A stretch of DNA of 64,000 bases. Origin: Lentzea flava. Its GTDB lineage: Bacteria; Actinomycetota; Actinomycetes; Mycobacteriales; Pseudonocardiaceae. The notes below the pieces were generated by a model. That model worked only from the letters and a program-made list of their open reading frames with translations, did not search any database and had not been told where the DNA came from. The number at the start of each line of letters is the position of its first letter. Position 1 is the stretch's first letter. Made by a program: the position numbers and the translations under genes. This document shows positions 42,891-50,963 of this stretch, one piece after another. The stretch covers positions 186,001-250,000 of the forward strand of contig NZ_BMRE01000005.1 in assembly GCF_014648475.1 (NCBI RefSeq). Direction: 5' to 3'.

Positions 42891-43799
42891 CTACTTGCCA
42901 CCGGTCGTGGCGATCCCCTTGACGAGGTACCGCTGGCCGATGAGGAAGGCGAGGAAGATCGGGATGAGGGACACGACGCTCATCGCGAACTGCGAGCCCC
43001 ACGAGGTCGCGACCGTCGAGTCGACGAACGTGCGCAGGGCGACGGGCACCGTGTACATGTCGGGGTCGGTCAGGTAGATGAGCTGGCCGAAGAAGTCGTT
43101 CCAGGTCCAGATGAACGTGAAGATCGTGGTGGTGGCGAGCGCGGGCGTCATCAGCGGCAGGATGATCCGCAGGAAGATCCGCGGGTGGCCGCAGCCGTCG
43201 ATGCGCGCGGCCTCGTCCAGCTCGCGCGGCAGGCCGCGGATGAACTGCACCATCAGGAACACGAAGAACGCGTCGGTGGCGAGGATCTTCGGCACGATCA
43301 GCGGCAGGAACGTGTTCACCCAGCCGATCTGGGAGAACAGCACGTACTGCGGCACGATGATCACGTGGATGGGCAGCATGATCGTGCCGAGCATGATGCC
43401 GAACCACCACCGCTTGCCGCTGAAGTGCAGCCGGGCGAACGCGTAGGCCGCCATCGAGCACGACACCAGGTTGCCGATGATGCAGCCCAGCACCACGATC
43501 GCCGAGTTGACCAGGTACGTCCCGAACGACGGGGTGAGCGCGTTCCAGCCCTCCGCGTAGTTCTCGACCTTCAGGCTGTCGAGGATCAGGCCGGGACTGC
43601 GGAAGATCTCGTCGTCGGGCCGCAGCGAGCTCACGACCATCCACAGCACCGGGTACAGCATCACGATCCCGATCAGCACCAGGCCGAGGTGCTTGGCCGG
43701 CACGATCAGGCGCCGTCGCAGAGAGGTTCGAGCGGCCGGAGGCGGCACCGCCGGTGCGGGCCGCGGAGACGTCACTGGTCGGCGCACATCAGTCGTCAT
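42891..43799 (-). CDS. Sugar ABC transporter permease (MalG type)
   Basis: This 302-residue membrane protein has six predicted helices and the ATPase-contact loop ELDEAARIDGCGHPRIFLRIILPL. It pairs with the permease encoded directly upstream, whose gene it overlaps by 11 bases. No ATPase gene is present in the operon; actinomycete importers of this class commonly share MsiK. Confidence 0.92.
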   Translation of the reverse strand: MTTDVRRPVTSPRPAPAVPPPAARTSLRRRLIVPAKHLGLVLIGIVMLYPVLWMVVSSLRPDDEIFRSPGLILDSLKVENYAEGWNALTPSFGTYLVNSAIVVLGCIIGNLVSCSMAAYAFARLHFSGKRWWFGIMLGTIMLPIHVIIVPQYVLFSQIGWVNTFLPLIVPKILATDAFFVFLMVQFIRGLPRELDEAARIDGCGHPRIFLRIILPLMTPALATTTIFTFIWTWNDFFGQLIYLTDPDMYTVPVALRTFVDSTVATSWGSQFAMSVVSLIPIFLAFLIGQRYLVKGIATTGGK

Positions 43800-44712
43800 A
43801 GAACACCCAGTACTTCGCCGCCCAGAAGTTGATCGCGGTGAACGCCGCGATGATCAGGAGCAGGAACCACGCCAGCGCGGAGGCGTACCCCATGTCGAAC
43901 CGGCTGAAGCCCTGCTGGTACAGGTAGAGCGTGTAGAACATCGTCGAGTCGGACGGCCCGCCCGTGCCGTTGGAGACGACGAACGCCTGCGTGAACGACT
44001 GGAAGGCGTGGATGATCTGCAGCACCAGGTTGAAGAACACGATCGGCGAGAGCAGCGGCAGCGTGATCCGCCAGAACTGCGACCACCTGCTCGCCCCGTC
44101 GATCGCGGCGGCCTCGTAGTACATGGCCGGGATCTGCCGCAGCCCCGCGAGAAAGATGATCATCGGCGATCCGAACGTCCAGACGTTCAGCACGATGAGC
44201 GTCGACAACGCGGTGTCCGGGTCGGAGATCCAGCCCTTGCCCTCCACGCCGAAGAACCCCAGCACCCGGTTCACCAGGCCGTCGGTGCCGAAGACCTGCG
44301 TCCACAGCACCGCGATCGCCACGCTCGACCCGAGCAGCGACGGCAGGTAGAACGCCGACCGGTAGAACGCCAGCCCCCGCAGCCCGCGGTCGAGCAGCAG
44401 CGCCACCCCCAGCGCACAGGCGAGCTGCAGCGGCACCGACACCAGCACATAGGTGAACGTGACGCCCAGCGCGTTGTGCAGCCGCTCGTCGCTGAGAATG
44501 CGGGCGAAGTTGTCGAATCCGATGAATCTCGGGGGCTGGATGAGGTTGTACTTGGTGAACCCCAGGCCGAAGGACGCGAGCACAGGCCCGATCGTGATGA
44601 AGACCAGCCCGGCGAACCAGGGCGCCAGGAACCAGAAGGCGGCTTTGTTGTCGCGCTTGCGCACCTGAACGCCGCCCCGGCGCAGCTGGCGCAGTTCGTC
44701 TAACGCGCTCAT
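43789..44712 (-). CDS. Sugar ABC transporter permease (MalF type)
   Basis: The 307-residue permease has six helices and the loop YYEAAAIDGASRWSQFWRITLPLL. It is the first gene of the six-gene operon ending in the cupin. The start at 44712 has AGGAG 5 bases upstream; the longer open frame would run across the operator and promoter. Confidence 0.92.
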   Translation of the reverse strand: MSALDELRQLRRGGVQVRKRDNKAAFWFLAPWFAGLVFITIGPVLASFGLGFTKYNLIQPPRFIGFDNFARILSDERLHNALGVTFTYVLVSVPLQLACALGVALLLDRGLRGLAFYRSAFYLPSLLGSSVAIAVLWTQVFGTDGLVNRVLGFFGVEGKGWISDPDTALSTLIVLNVWTFGSPMIIFLAGLRQIPAMYYEAAAIDGASRWSQFWRITLPLLSPIVFFNLVLQIIHAFQSFTQAFVVSNGTGGPSDSTMFYTLYLYQQGFSRFDMGYASALAWFLLLIIAAFTAINFWAAKYWVFYDD

Positions 44713-44732
44713 GAACTCCTGACCCCGTCGGC

Positions 44733-44748
44733 TGGAAAACGCTTTCCG
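44733..44748. promoter_or_regulatory. LacI-type operator of the importer operon
   Basis: TGGAAAACGCTTTCCG shares its first 15 bases exactly with the site at 14904. On the minus strand it directly follows the -10 box proposed at 44749-44754. Confidence 0.7.
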
Positions 44749-44777
44749 GAGTCTGCAACGGGGCATCCTGAGCGTCA
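44749..44777 (-). promoter_or_regulatory. Putative promoter of the importer operon
   Basis: On the minus strand TTGACG (44772-44777) and CAGACT (44749-44754) are 17 bases apart. The -35 is good and the -10 weak, as expected for a promoter that needs an activator. Motif repeats lie just upstream and a repressor site just downstream. Confidence 0.5.
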
Positions 44778-44786
44778 AGCAACGCA

Positions 44787-44835
44787 GTCGAACGGCGTCG
44801 AACGGCGTTGTCGAACGGAGATCTCCCCGTTCGAC
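44787..44835. promoter_or_regulatory. Triple CCGTTCGAC direct repeat upstream of the importer promoter
   Basis: GTCGAACGG (CCGTTCGAC on the minus strand) occurs at 44787-44795, 44797-44805 and 44810-44818, with an inverted fourth copy at 44827-44835. The first three stand 10 and 13 bases apart, directly upstream of the -35 box, a typical place for an activator. Confidence 0.6.
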
Positions 44836-44839
44836 AACG
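44806..44839 (-). terminator. Hairpin after the PAP2 gene
   Basis: The arms 44806-44818 and 44827-44839 are perfectly complementary over 13 bases with an 8-base loop, 12 bases past the stop at 44852. The same bases form the inverted motif copies described for this region, so the hairpin may have a double role. Confidence 0.65.
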
Positions 44840-44851
44840 GTCCTCTGTGGA

Positions 44852-46729
44852 CTATGCCAGCACACGCACCGAAAGGCCACCGGGGCCGTAACAGCCCTGC
44901 ACCCGATGCGCACCGCCCGCCACGGTGATCTGGGCGAACCTGCCGAGCAACGCGGGCGCGGCGAGCACCGGCAGCACGGCGCCGACGCGCACGTCCCCCA
45001 GCGTGAGCTCCAGTGTGCCGCCGCTGAGGAAGATCGGGCGCGCGGAGGTCAGCACCGCGCAATCGCGCCGCGCGGTCGCCGCCAGCGTGGTGCCGGAGCT
45101 CTGCCGGTAGCCCCGCACCCTCACGGCGTCCGCCAGCCGCAGCGTGCCCGCGCGGACGTGGACGTCGCCCCTGCCGAGCGCGGACGGTGACGCGGCCACC
45201 AGCGTGCCGCCCTCGACGCGGGTGTCGCCGGTGTAGGTGTTGGCACCGGCCAGCGTCAGTGTGCCGGTGCCGCGCTTGACCAGCCCGCCACGACCGCCGA
45301 TCGCGTTGTGCCAGGTGTCGGCGGCGTGGAAGCCACCGCGGTTGGAGTCCATGTCGACCCGCACGTCCGCGTCGAACGCGCCGAAGCCGTCGGCCGCGGC
45401 GAAGAGGTTCAGCCGGCCCCAGTGCTCGGGACCGTCGAGCAGCGCGTGCCCGGACGGCAGCGCGGTCGTGCGCAGGACCTCGCGCCGCTGGTTCGCGGTG
45501 AGGTACGGCTGCCGGGTCTCCAGCAGCACCTCCGCGCCCTTCGGCACCGTCATCGGGATCCGCTTGCCGGTCTTCGGCAGGTTGTAGGTCAGCAGCGGGG
45601 CGACGAGCCGGGCGTTGGCCTCGCGGTCGGCGTACGGATCGGTGGCGAGGTCTGCCGAGTGCGCGTACTCGAAGAGGTCCGTGCCGGCGTGCTGGCGGAA
45701 GTACTCGTTCGCCTGCGTCCTGGCGGCGGCCTTGAGTGCGGCGTTCTGCGGGTCGGCGAGCGTGGCGGCGGCGAGCGCGGTCGCCAGGATCCGGCCGCCG
45801 ATCACGTCGGCCGGCGAGTGCATGCCCGCCGTGATCCGCAGGTCGGCCAGGTCGAACGCCCTGGTCACGAGCTCCTGGAAGCGTTCGGGGATCGCGTAGG
45901 CGAGCGCCAGGCAGGCCAGGTGCAGCGCGTTGGTGTGCCCGCTCGGGTAGCCGCCGTCCTCGGCCGGCTTCGTGCTGCGCTGCCGCAGCAGTTGCGGGGC
46001 CACCACGACGTCCGTGCGGTACACCGGGTAGCCGAACTCGTCGGTGGCCCCGGTGGGGCTCACCGTGCTGTCCGGGCTCAGCCGCCACGGCCGCGGGTAC
46101 TGGTAGGCGAACTTCGACGGGTTGCCAGAGGCGAACGGCCCGCGCACCGTGTTGACCAGGGTGACGACCTGCCCCAGCGCGGAGTCCGGCGAACCCGCGC
46201 CGAGCGCCGATCCCGCCGGGGCGTCCGGCGGCAGCTTGTCGTCCACAGTGGACGGCGGGGTGCCGTCCGGCGCCTCGGTGATGCCGGTGACGGCCTTGGC
46301 GCCCGCCCGGTACGCCTCGGCCAGCGGGCCGAGTCCGCCGATGGCGGCGTAGCTCTGGTGCTGACGGTCCACGATGAACGCTCGCTTGGCCTGATCGGCG
46401 GTGCGTGCCCTGGTGATCCGCGCGACGTGGCGGACGTTGGCGGTGAGCACGTCCCGGTTGAGCACGACTCCGTTGTCCCAGCTGCTGCCGGTGCGCCAGA
46501 AGTCGTGCATCCCGCACAGGATGCGGACCGCGGCGTTGGTCTCCGGCGTCTGGTTGGCGGGCACGTTGGTGCGATAGGAGTCGACGAACGGCGCGGCGCC
46601 CGTGGGCAGCTCGGCGGCGTTCGCTACGAGGGCCAGGTCGAGCGCCGTCGGGCCGATCAGCAGGCCGGCGGACAGCATCGCCGATCGGCGCAGCAGCGTC
46701 CTGCGGTCGAACGCGTCGGCGGTGGTCAT
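44852..46729 (-). CDS. Exported PAP2-superfamily phosphatase with beta-strand repeat tail
   Basis: The 625-residue protein has a twin-arginine type signal (RRTLLRRSAMLSAGLL) and a PAP2 acid-phosphatase/haloperoxidase domain with KRAFIVDRQH, YPRPWRL, GGYPSGHTNALH near 261 and GMHSPADVIGGR near 303. The C-terminal third carries an autotransporter-associated repeat (GTLTLAGANTYTGDTRVEGGTLV near 495), normally met in Gram-negative passenger domains. It would release phosphate from an extracellular ester. Its ribosome site overlaps a GAGCGTTAAC element. Confidence 0.82.
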   Translation of the reverse strand: MTTADAFDRRTLLRRSAMLSAGLLIGPTALDLALVANAAELPTGAAPFVDSYRTNVPANQTPETNAAVRILCGMHDFWRTGSSWDNGVVLNRDVLTANVRHVARITRARTADQAKRAFIVDRQHQSYAAIGGLGPLAEAYRAGAKAVTGITEAPDGTPPSTVDDKLPPDAPAGSALGAGSPDSALGQVVTLVNTVRGPFASGNPSKFAYQYPRPWRLSPDSTVSPTGATDEFGYPVYRTDVVVAPQLLRQRSTKPAEDGGYPSGHTNALHLACLALAYAIPERFQELVTRAFDLADLRITAGMHSPADVIGGRILATALAAATLADPQNAALKAAARTQANEYFRQHAGTDLFEYAHSADLATDPYADREANARLVAPLLTYNLPKTGKRIPMTVPKGAEVLLETRQPYLTANQRREVLRTTALPSGHALLDGPEHWGRLNLFAAADGFGAFDADVRVDMDSNRGGFHAADTWHNAIGGRGGLVKRGTGTLTLAGANTYTGDTRVEGGTLVAASPSALGRGDVHVRAGTLRLADAVRVRGYRQSSGTTLAATARRDCAVLTSARPIFLSGGTLELTLGDVRVGAVLPVLAAPALLGRFAQITVAGGAHRVQGCYGPGGLSVRVLA

Positions 46730-46828
46730 GTTAACGCTCCCAACAGTCCTTCAGGGACACGTCTGGCGGCACGGGGAATGTCGTGCAGAATACGGAACGG
46801 AACTGGACGGTACTCGAACGTAAGGAGG

Positions 46829-46842
46829 TGTGAGCGTTAACA
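46829..46842. promoter_or_regulatory. LacI-like site before the PAP2 gene
   Basis: TGTGAGCGTTAACA is a CpG-centred imperfect palindrome (10 of 14 positions symmetric). Its half GAGCGTTAAC (46832-46841) recurs in inverse orientation at 46730-46739, touching the start codon, so the two copies bracket the 90-base promoter region. Confidence 0.5.
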
Positions 46843-46844
46843 GT

Positions 46845-48812
46845 TCACGCTGCGGCAACGCGCAGGACCGGCTCGCCGCCCACATCGCCCGCCGGGTGAC
46901 CCACCACCGCCGTGAAGAACGGGGTGCGCACCCGCACGCCGTCCGGGACCTCCTCGGCCGTCACCTCCAGCGCGACGGGTTCCGGCCCGTAGCAGAGGGC
47001 GAAGACGGCGCGTCCGTGCGGCGAGGAGACGATCGGCTCGGCCAGCACGTGGTTGGTCGCGATCACGCGACGCCAGCCCGCGTCCGGGTTGCCGTAGCCC
47101 CGCGGGTCGTCGCCGAGCCAGAACGACAGCTGCTCCTGGGTCATGCCGGCGGTGCGCGGGTTGTTGAAGTACGCGGGGCCGTCCGGCGGATTCTCCACGC
47201 GCAGACCGGCGGCCGCGCTCAGCGCGAGCCCGCCCGCGAGCAGCGTCCCGGAGGTGCTGAGAGCCCGCCACGCGTCACCGAGATCGAACGGTTCCCCGCC
47301 CGGCTCGCTCACCGTCCGGATGCGACGCTGCCGCGAGCCTTCCGCCGTCGCGTAGGGCAGGCCGGCGAGGAAGGTCAGCTCCGCGTTGACGGGCAGCGCC
47401 GCGCGGTCGAGCACCGCGACCAGGAAGAGACGCTCGCCGTCGGTGACGTACAGCTGCTGCACGGAGAGCATGACCTGCTCCCAGGTCACCACGGCCTTCG
47501 TCACCAGCTTGGCACCCAGCCCGTCCTCGGCCGCGTCGCGCACCCTGACCGGCCCGAGCGGACGGGTGAGCAGCGTCCTCCTGCCGTCGGCGTACTGCAC
47601 CAGCGGCCCGATGCCGTGCTGGTGGTCCACGACGGACTCGATCACCGCGGTCCCGGCGGCGTCGATCAGGTAGGGCGTCAGCTGCCCCGTGAGCGAGACC
47701 GAGACCTGCCCGTGCCGCAGCGAGTAGCGGGTGTGCACGGGGGCCTGGGCCGGTGCACGGTACCACCGGTTGTCGTCGAGGAAGAACCACACCGTGGTGA
47801 AGGCGAAGTGCCCGCTCGGCACACCCGGTGTCGTCGCGCAGAAGTAGGCCACCCGTCGGTCACCGAGGTAGCGGCCGAGCTCGGCCTGGACGCGACCGCT
47901 GAAGAACCGCAGGCCGAGCATGCCCTCGCAGCCGCAGTGCTGTTCGCTGTAGCGGGGCCCGCCGTAGTCGAACCCGCGGGCCGACAGGCGCGTCTCGAGG
48001 TGCCGGGCGATCTCGTCGCCGTCGTCGAGGAAGCACTGCTCACCGCTCACCTGGTAGGCCCTCGCCAGGAACGTGAGCGAGATGGGCAGGTAGTTCTGGT
48101 CGTGCCCGGCGCCGTGCTCGACCGGCAGGCGCAGCTCGCGGTCGACGACGCGCTTGGCCCTGATCTCGCTGTGGTACAGGAACATCGCGTCGTCCACGAT
48201 GGACTTTTCGGACAACAGGCGCCCCAGCGTCAAACCGGCCACCACGGCACCGATCGCCTGGTTCGCCGTCTGCTGGGGGTTGACCATGCTCGCCTCGGTG
48301 AGCCAGCGCCAGAAGCCGGTCGCCACCTCCGCCAGCGCGGTCCACCGGGCCTCGGTGATCACCTCGCGGCCGAACTCGAGCACGTTCACCGCGTGCAGCA
48401 ACGCCCACACGGTGCTCGGCCAGTCGCCGAAGGGGTGCTCACCGGCCTCGAGCACGTACCGGGCGTACGGCAGCCCGCTGTCGCGCACGAGCAGGAACGG
48501 CTCGCCGGGGTTGTCGGTGCGGAAGATCCGTTCGGCCAGCACGAAGTCCAGGCCGCGCCGGGCCGCGTCCACCAGCTCGGGGTCGCGCCGGTCGCCCCGG
48601 TACCAGGCCAGGCACAGCAACGAGACCACGCCCAGCGCCATGTCACCGATGTCGTCGGCAGCGGCAGGATCCTCCAGGTTGCCGTCAGGGCGCTGCCGGG
48701 CGAGCACCTGGGACACGGCTCTGGCGAGCACCGTCCTCAGCTCTTCGTCGTCGTCCGGCAGGTCGTGCACGCTCGCGTGCTGGCTCGGCAGATACACCGC
48801 GGCGGCGGTCAT
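46845..48812 (-). CDS. Unrecognised 655-residue protein, helical toroid plus beta domain
   Basis: I cannot assign a family. Residues about 15-310 read as regularly spaced helix pairs (LRTVLARAVSQVLARQRPDG, ALGVVSLLCLAWY, ALLHAVNVLEF, TANQAIGAVVAGLTLG), as in alpha/alpha toroids of lyases and glycosidases. Residues about 320-655 are beta-rich. Polar motifs that could form an active site are MVNPQQTANQ, VEHGAGHDQNY and YSEQHCGCEG. There is no signal peptide. It is divergent from the alpha-mannosidase importer operon and shares its operator region. A polysaccharide lyase or hydrolase for imported oligosaccharides is a reasonable hypothesis. The terminator is not visible; the PAP2 gene follows after 115 bases. 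Confidence 0.7.
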   Translation of the reverse strand: MTAAAVYLPSQHASVHDLPDDDEELRTVLARAVSQVLARQRPDGNLEDPAAADDIGDMALGVVSLLCLAWYRGDRRDPELVDAARRGLDFVLAERIFRTDNPGEPFLLVRDSGLPYARYVLEAGEHPFGDWPSTVWALLHAVNVLEFGREVITEARWTALAEVATGFWRWLTEASMVNPQQTANQAIGAVVAGLTLGRLLSEKSIVDDAMFLYHSEIRAKRVVDRELRLPVEHGAGHDQNYLPISLTFLARAYQVSGEQCFLDDGDEIARHLETRLSARGFDYGGPRYSEQHCGCEGMLGLRFFSGRVQAELGRYLGDRRVAYFCATTPGVPSGHFAFTTVWFFLDDNRWYRAPAQAPVHTRYSLRHGQVSVSLTGQLTPYLIDAAGTAVIESVVDHQHGIGPLVQYADGRRTLLTRPLGPVRVRDAAEDGLGAKLVTKAVVTWEQVMLSVQQLYVTDGERLFLVAVLDRAALPVNAELTFLAGLPYATAEGSRQRRIRTVSEPGGEPFDLGDAWRALSTSGTLLAGGLALSAAAGLRVENPPDGPAYFNNPRTAGMTQEQLSFWLGDDPRGYGNPDAGWRRVIATNHVLAEPIVSSPHGRAVFALCYGPEPVALEVTAEEVPDGVRVRTPFFTAVVGHPAGDVGGEPVLRVAAA

Positions 48813-48928
48813 CGGTACTCCTCGCGGGGCGCTCGCCCAAGATCGTTTGTGCTGGTGGGCGTGCGTGGCCGGAGTGCGTCACCTCTCCTTCGTCGTCGTG
48901 GGCGTCGCGGCTGGGACCCGCCTTGTTG

Positions 48929-48942
48929 GTTTAAACGTAAAC
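48929..48942. promoter_or_regulatory. Inverted repeat GTTTA-AACG-TAAAC
   Basis: Five-base arms flank AACG, in an AT-rich patch roughly midway between the divergent starts. The arms resemble the GTTTG/CAAAC site at 8010-8025, so a ROK or LacI protein is possible. Confidence 0.4.
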
Positions 48943-49014
48943 TTGTTCACCCGGTCGGAGTCAAGACGCAAATCGCCGGAATTCCTTGGGCAACAAGGTT
49001 TACAGAAGTTGTTC

Positions 49015-49043
49015 TTGACAGCCGGGTGGCCGGTTCCTACAGT
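49015..49043 (+). promoter_or_regulatory. Putative promoter of the mannosidase operon
   Basis: TTGACA at 49015-49020 is followed after 17 bases by TACAGT at 49038-49043. The palindrome at 49047-49060 begins 3 bases later, the same repressor position seen at the PL9 and importer promoters. Confidence 0.65.
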
Positions 49044-49046
49044 CCC

Positions 49047-49060
49047 GGAAAGCGCTTTCC
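49047..49060. promoter_or_regulatory. LacI-type operator of the mannosidase operon
   Basis: GGAAAGCGCTTTCC is a perfect 14-base palindrome. It differs from the sites at 14904 and 44733 only near the centre, so the same repressor or a close relative may bind. Confidence 0.75.
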
Positions 49061-49152
49061 AGATCCCTGGGACGGACCACTGGAACTGCGCCGTGCGTGG
49101 CATCGGCAAAGCGACCGAACGGTCCAGCGATGACGTCCCAGGAGTGGCTCAC

Positions 49153-50109
49153 ATGTCAGATGACAGCGGCGTTGCCGTGCTCGATCCGCCTGTCAGCGAG
49201 CAGGCGGCACCACCACCGCCGCGGCGCAAACGCAAGCGGCACAAGCACAACCTCGCCGGCTACGGGTTCCTCGCGCCCTGGCTGATCGGCCTGTTCGCGT
49301 TCACCCTGATCCCGATGGTGTACTCGCTGTACCTGTCGCTGACGAGGTTCAACCTGCTCACCGCTCCACAGTGGATCGGGTTCGAGAACTACACCCGGCT
49401 GTTCTCCGACGAGCGGTACCTGCAGTCCATCAAGGTCACGCTGCTGTACGTGGTGACGTCTGTACCGCTCAAGCTCGCCGCGGCACTGCTGGTCGCCGTC
49501 GCACTGAACCGCGGGCTGAGGGCGCTCGGCTTCTACCGGGCGACGTTCTACCTGCCGTCGCTGCTCGGCGCGAGCGTCGCGGTGTCGGTGATGTGGCGGC
49601 AGATCTTCTCCCGCGACGGTCTGGTCAACCAGTTCCTCGGGCTCTTCGGCGTCCAGGGCGCCGACTGGATCGGCGACCCGCGCTACGCGATGTGGACGCT
49701 CGTGCTGCTGTCCGGCTGGCAGTTCGGCACTCCGATGCTGATCTTCCTGGCCGGGCTCAAGCAGCTGCCCCAGGACCTCTACGAGGCGGCGGCCATCGAC
49801 GGCGCCGGGCGGTTCACGGTGTTCTTCAAGATCACGCTGCCGCTGCTGTCCCCCATGGTCTTCTTCAACCTGGTCCTGGAGACGATCAACGCCTTTCAGA
49901 CCTTCACCCCGGCGTACGTGATCTCGAACGGGCTGGGTGGTCCGATCGACTCGACGCTGCTGTACACGCTTTACCTGTACCTCAAGGGATTCGGCAGCAT
50001 GCAGATGGGCTACGCCTCCGCGATGGCGTGGGTGCTCTTCGCCGTGATCGGCCTCTTCACGGCGATCTACTTCTGGTCGGCCCGCAAGTGGGTGAACTAT
50101 GCAGACTAA
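49153..50109 (+). CDS. Sugar ABC transporter permease (MalF type)
   Basis: The 318-residue permease begins with a basic Pro-rich cytosolic segment and has six helices with the loop LYEAAAIDGAGRFTVFFKITLPLL. The start at 49153 has an AGGAG site 8 bases upstream. It is the first gene of the operon that ends with the alpha-mannosidase and overlaps the next permease gene by 11 bases. Confidence 0.92.
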   Translation: MSDDSGVAVLDPPVSEQAAPPPPRRKRKRHKHNLAGYGFLAPWLIGLFAFTLIPMVYSLYLSLTRFNLLTAPQWIGFENYTRLFSDERYLQSIKVTLLYVVTSVPLKLAAALLVAVALNRGLRALGFYRATFYLPSLLGASVAVSVMWRQIFSRDGLVNQFLGLFGVQGADWIGDPRYAMWTLVLLSGWQFGTPMLIFLAGLKQLPQDLYEAAAIDGAGRFTVFFKITLPLLSPMVFFNLVLETINAFQTFTPAYVISNGLGGPIDSTLLYTLYLYLKGFGSMQMGYASAMAWVLFAVIGLFTAIYFWSARKWVNYAD

Positions 50110-50932
50110 GAAGAAGGTCCACTGGCGGGCGCACGCCGTGCTGATCGTCGTGCTCGTGGCGATGATCTACCCGATGGTCTGGCTGGTCGGCGCGTCGTTC
50201 AAGCCGGAGAACCAGATCTTCAGCACGATGAACCCGCTGCCGCTCAGCTTCACGATCGCCAACTACATCAGCGGCTGGACGGCCACGGGCACCTCGTTCA
50301 CCGTCTACCTGGGCAACTCGCTGACGGTCTCGCTCTGCACGGTGGTCGCGAACGTGGCCTCCTGCTCGGTGGCGGCCTACGCGTTCGCCCGCTTGGACTT
50401 CGCGTTCCGCAGGTTCTGGTTCGGGCTGATGCTCGGCACGATGATGCTGCCGTTCCAGGCGACCCTGATCCCCCAGTACACGATCTTCTTCAACCTGAAC
50501 TGGGTCAACACGTTCCTGCCGCTGGTGGTGCCGTACCTGCTGGCCTACGACGCCTTCTTCATCTTCCTGATGGTGCAGTTCATCCGCGGCATCCCGCGTG
50601 AACTGGACGAGGCGGCGGCACTGGACGGCGCCGGCCACGTCCGGGTCTTCTTCAGCGTCATCCTGCCGCTGCTGAAACCGGCGCTGCTCACCACGACGAT
50701 CCTGACGTTCATCTGGACGTTCAACGACTTCCTGCGCCAGCTGGTCTACCTGTCCGACCACTCGCGCTACACCGCGCCGCTCGGCCTCAACGCGTTCGTC
50801 GACCGCGCCAGCGGGTCCAGTTACGGCGGCATGCTCGCGATGTCGGTCGTCACGCTCGTGCCCACCGTCGCCGTCTTCCTCGTCTCGCAACGCCGTCTCG
50901 TCGACGGCGTCGCCACCACCGGCATCAAGTAA
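50099..50932 (+). CDS. Sugar ABC transporter permease (MalG type)
   Basis: The 277-residue permease has six helices and the loop ELDEAAALDGAGHVRVFFSVILPLL. It is similar to the MalG-type permease at 42891 (both have FIFLMVQFIRGIPRELDEAA or a close form), which points to an old duplication of the two import systems. The partner ATPase is not in the window. Confidence 0.92.
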   Translation: MQTKKKVHWRAHAVLIVVLVAMIYPMVWLVGASFKPENQIFSTMNPLPLSFTIANYISGWTATGTSFTVYLGNSLTVSLCTVVANVASCSVAAYAFARLDFAFRRFWFGLMLGTMMLPFQATLIPQYTIFFNLNWVNTFLPLVVPYLLAYDAFFIFLMVQFIRGIPRELDEAAALDGAGHVRVFFSVILPLLKPALLTTTILTFIWTFNDFLRQLVYLSDHSRYTAPLGLNAFVDRASGSSYGGMLAMSVVTLVPTVAVFLVSQRRLVDGVATTGIK

Positions 50933-50963
50933 CGCCTTTTCGCCGCCAAGAAAGGGAAACCAC

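Larger units (their letters stand above)
48813..49152. promoter_or_regulatory. Divergent regulatory region, toroid gene / mannosidase operon
   Basis: This 340-base gap has no gene. It holds GTTTA/TAAAC arms at 48929-48942, the palindrome at 49047-49060, and TTGACA at 49015-49020, a perfect -35 match. A C/G-rich stretch next to 48812 shows nothing clear. Confidence 0.6.

Noticed and set aside
44852..46729. Autotransporter protein
   Set aside because: There is no outer-membrane barrel and the neighbourhood is that of a Gram-positive; only the repeat type is shared.
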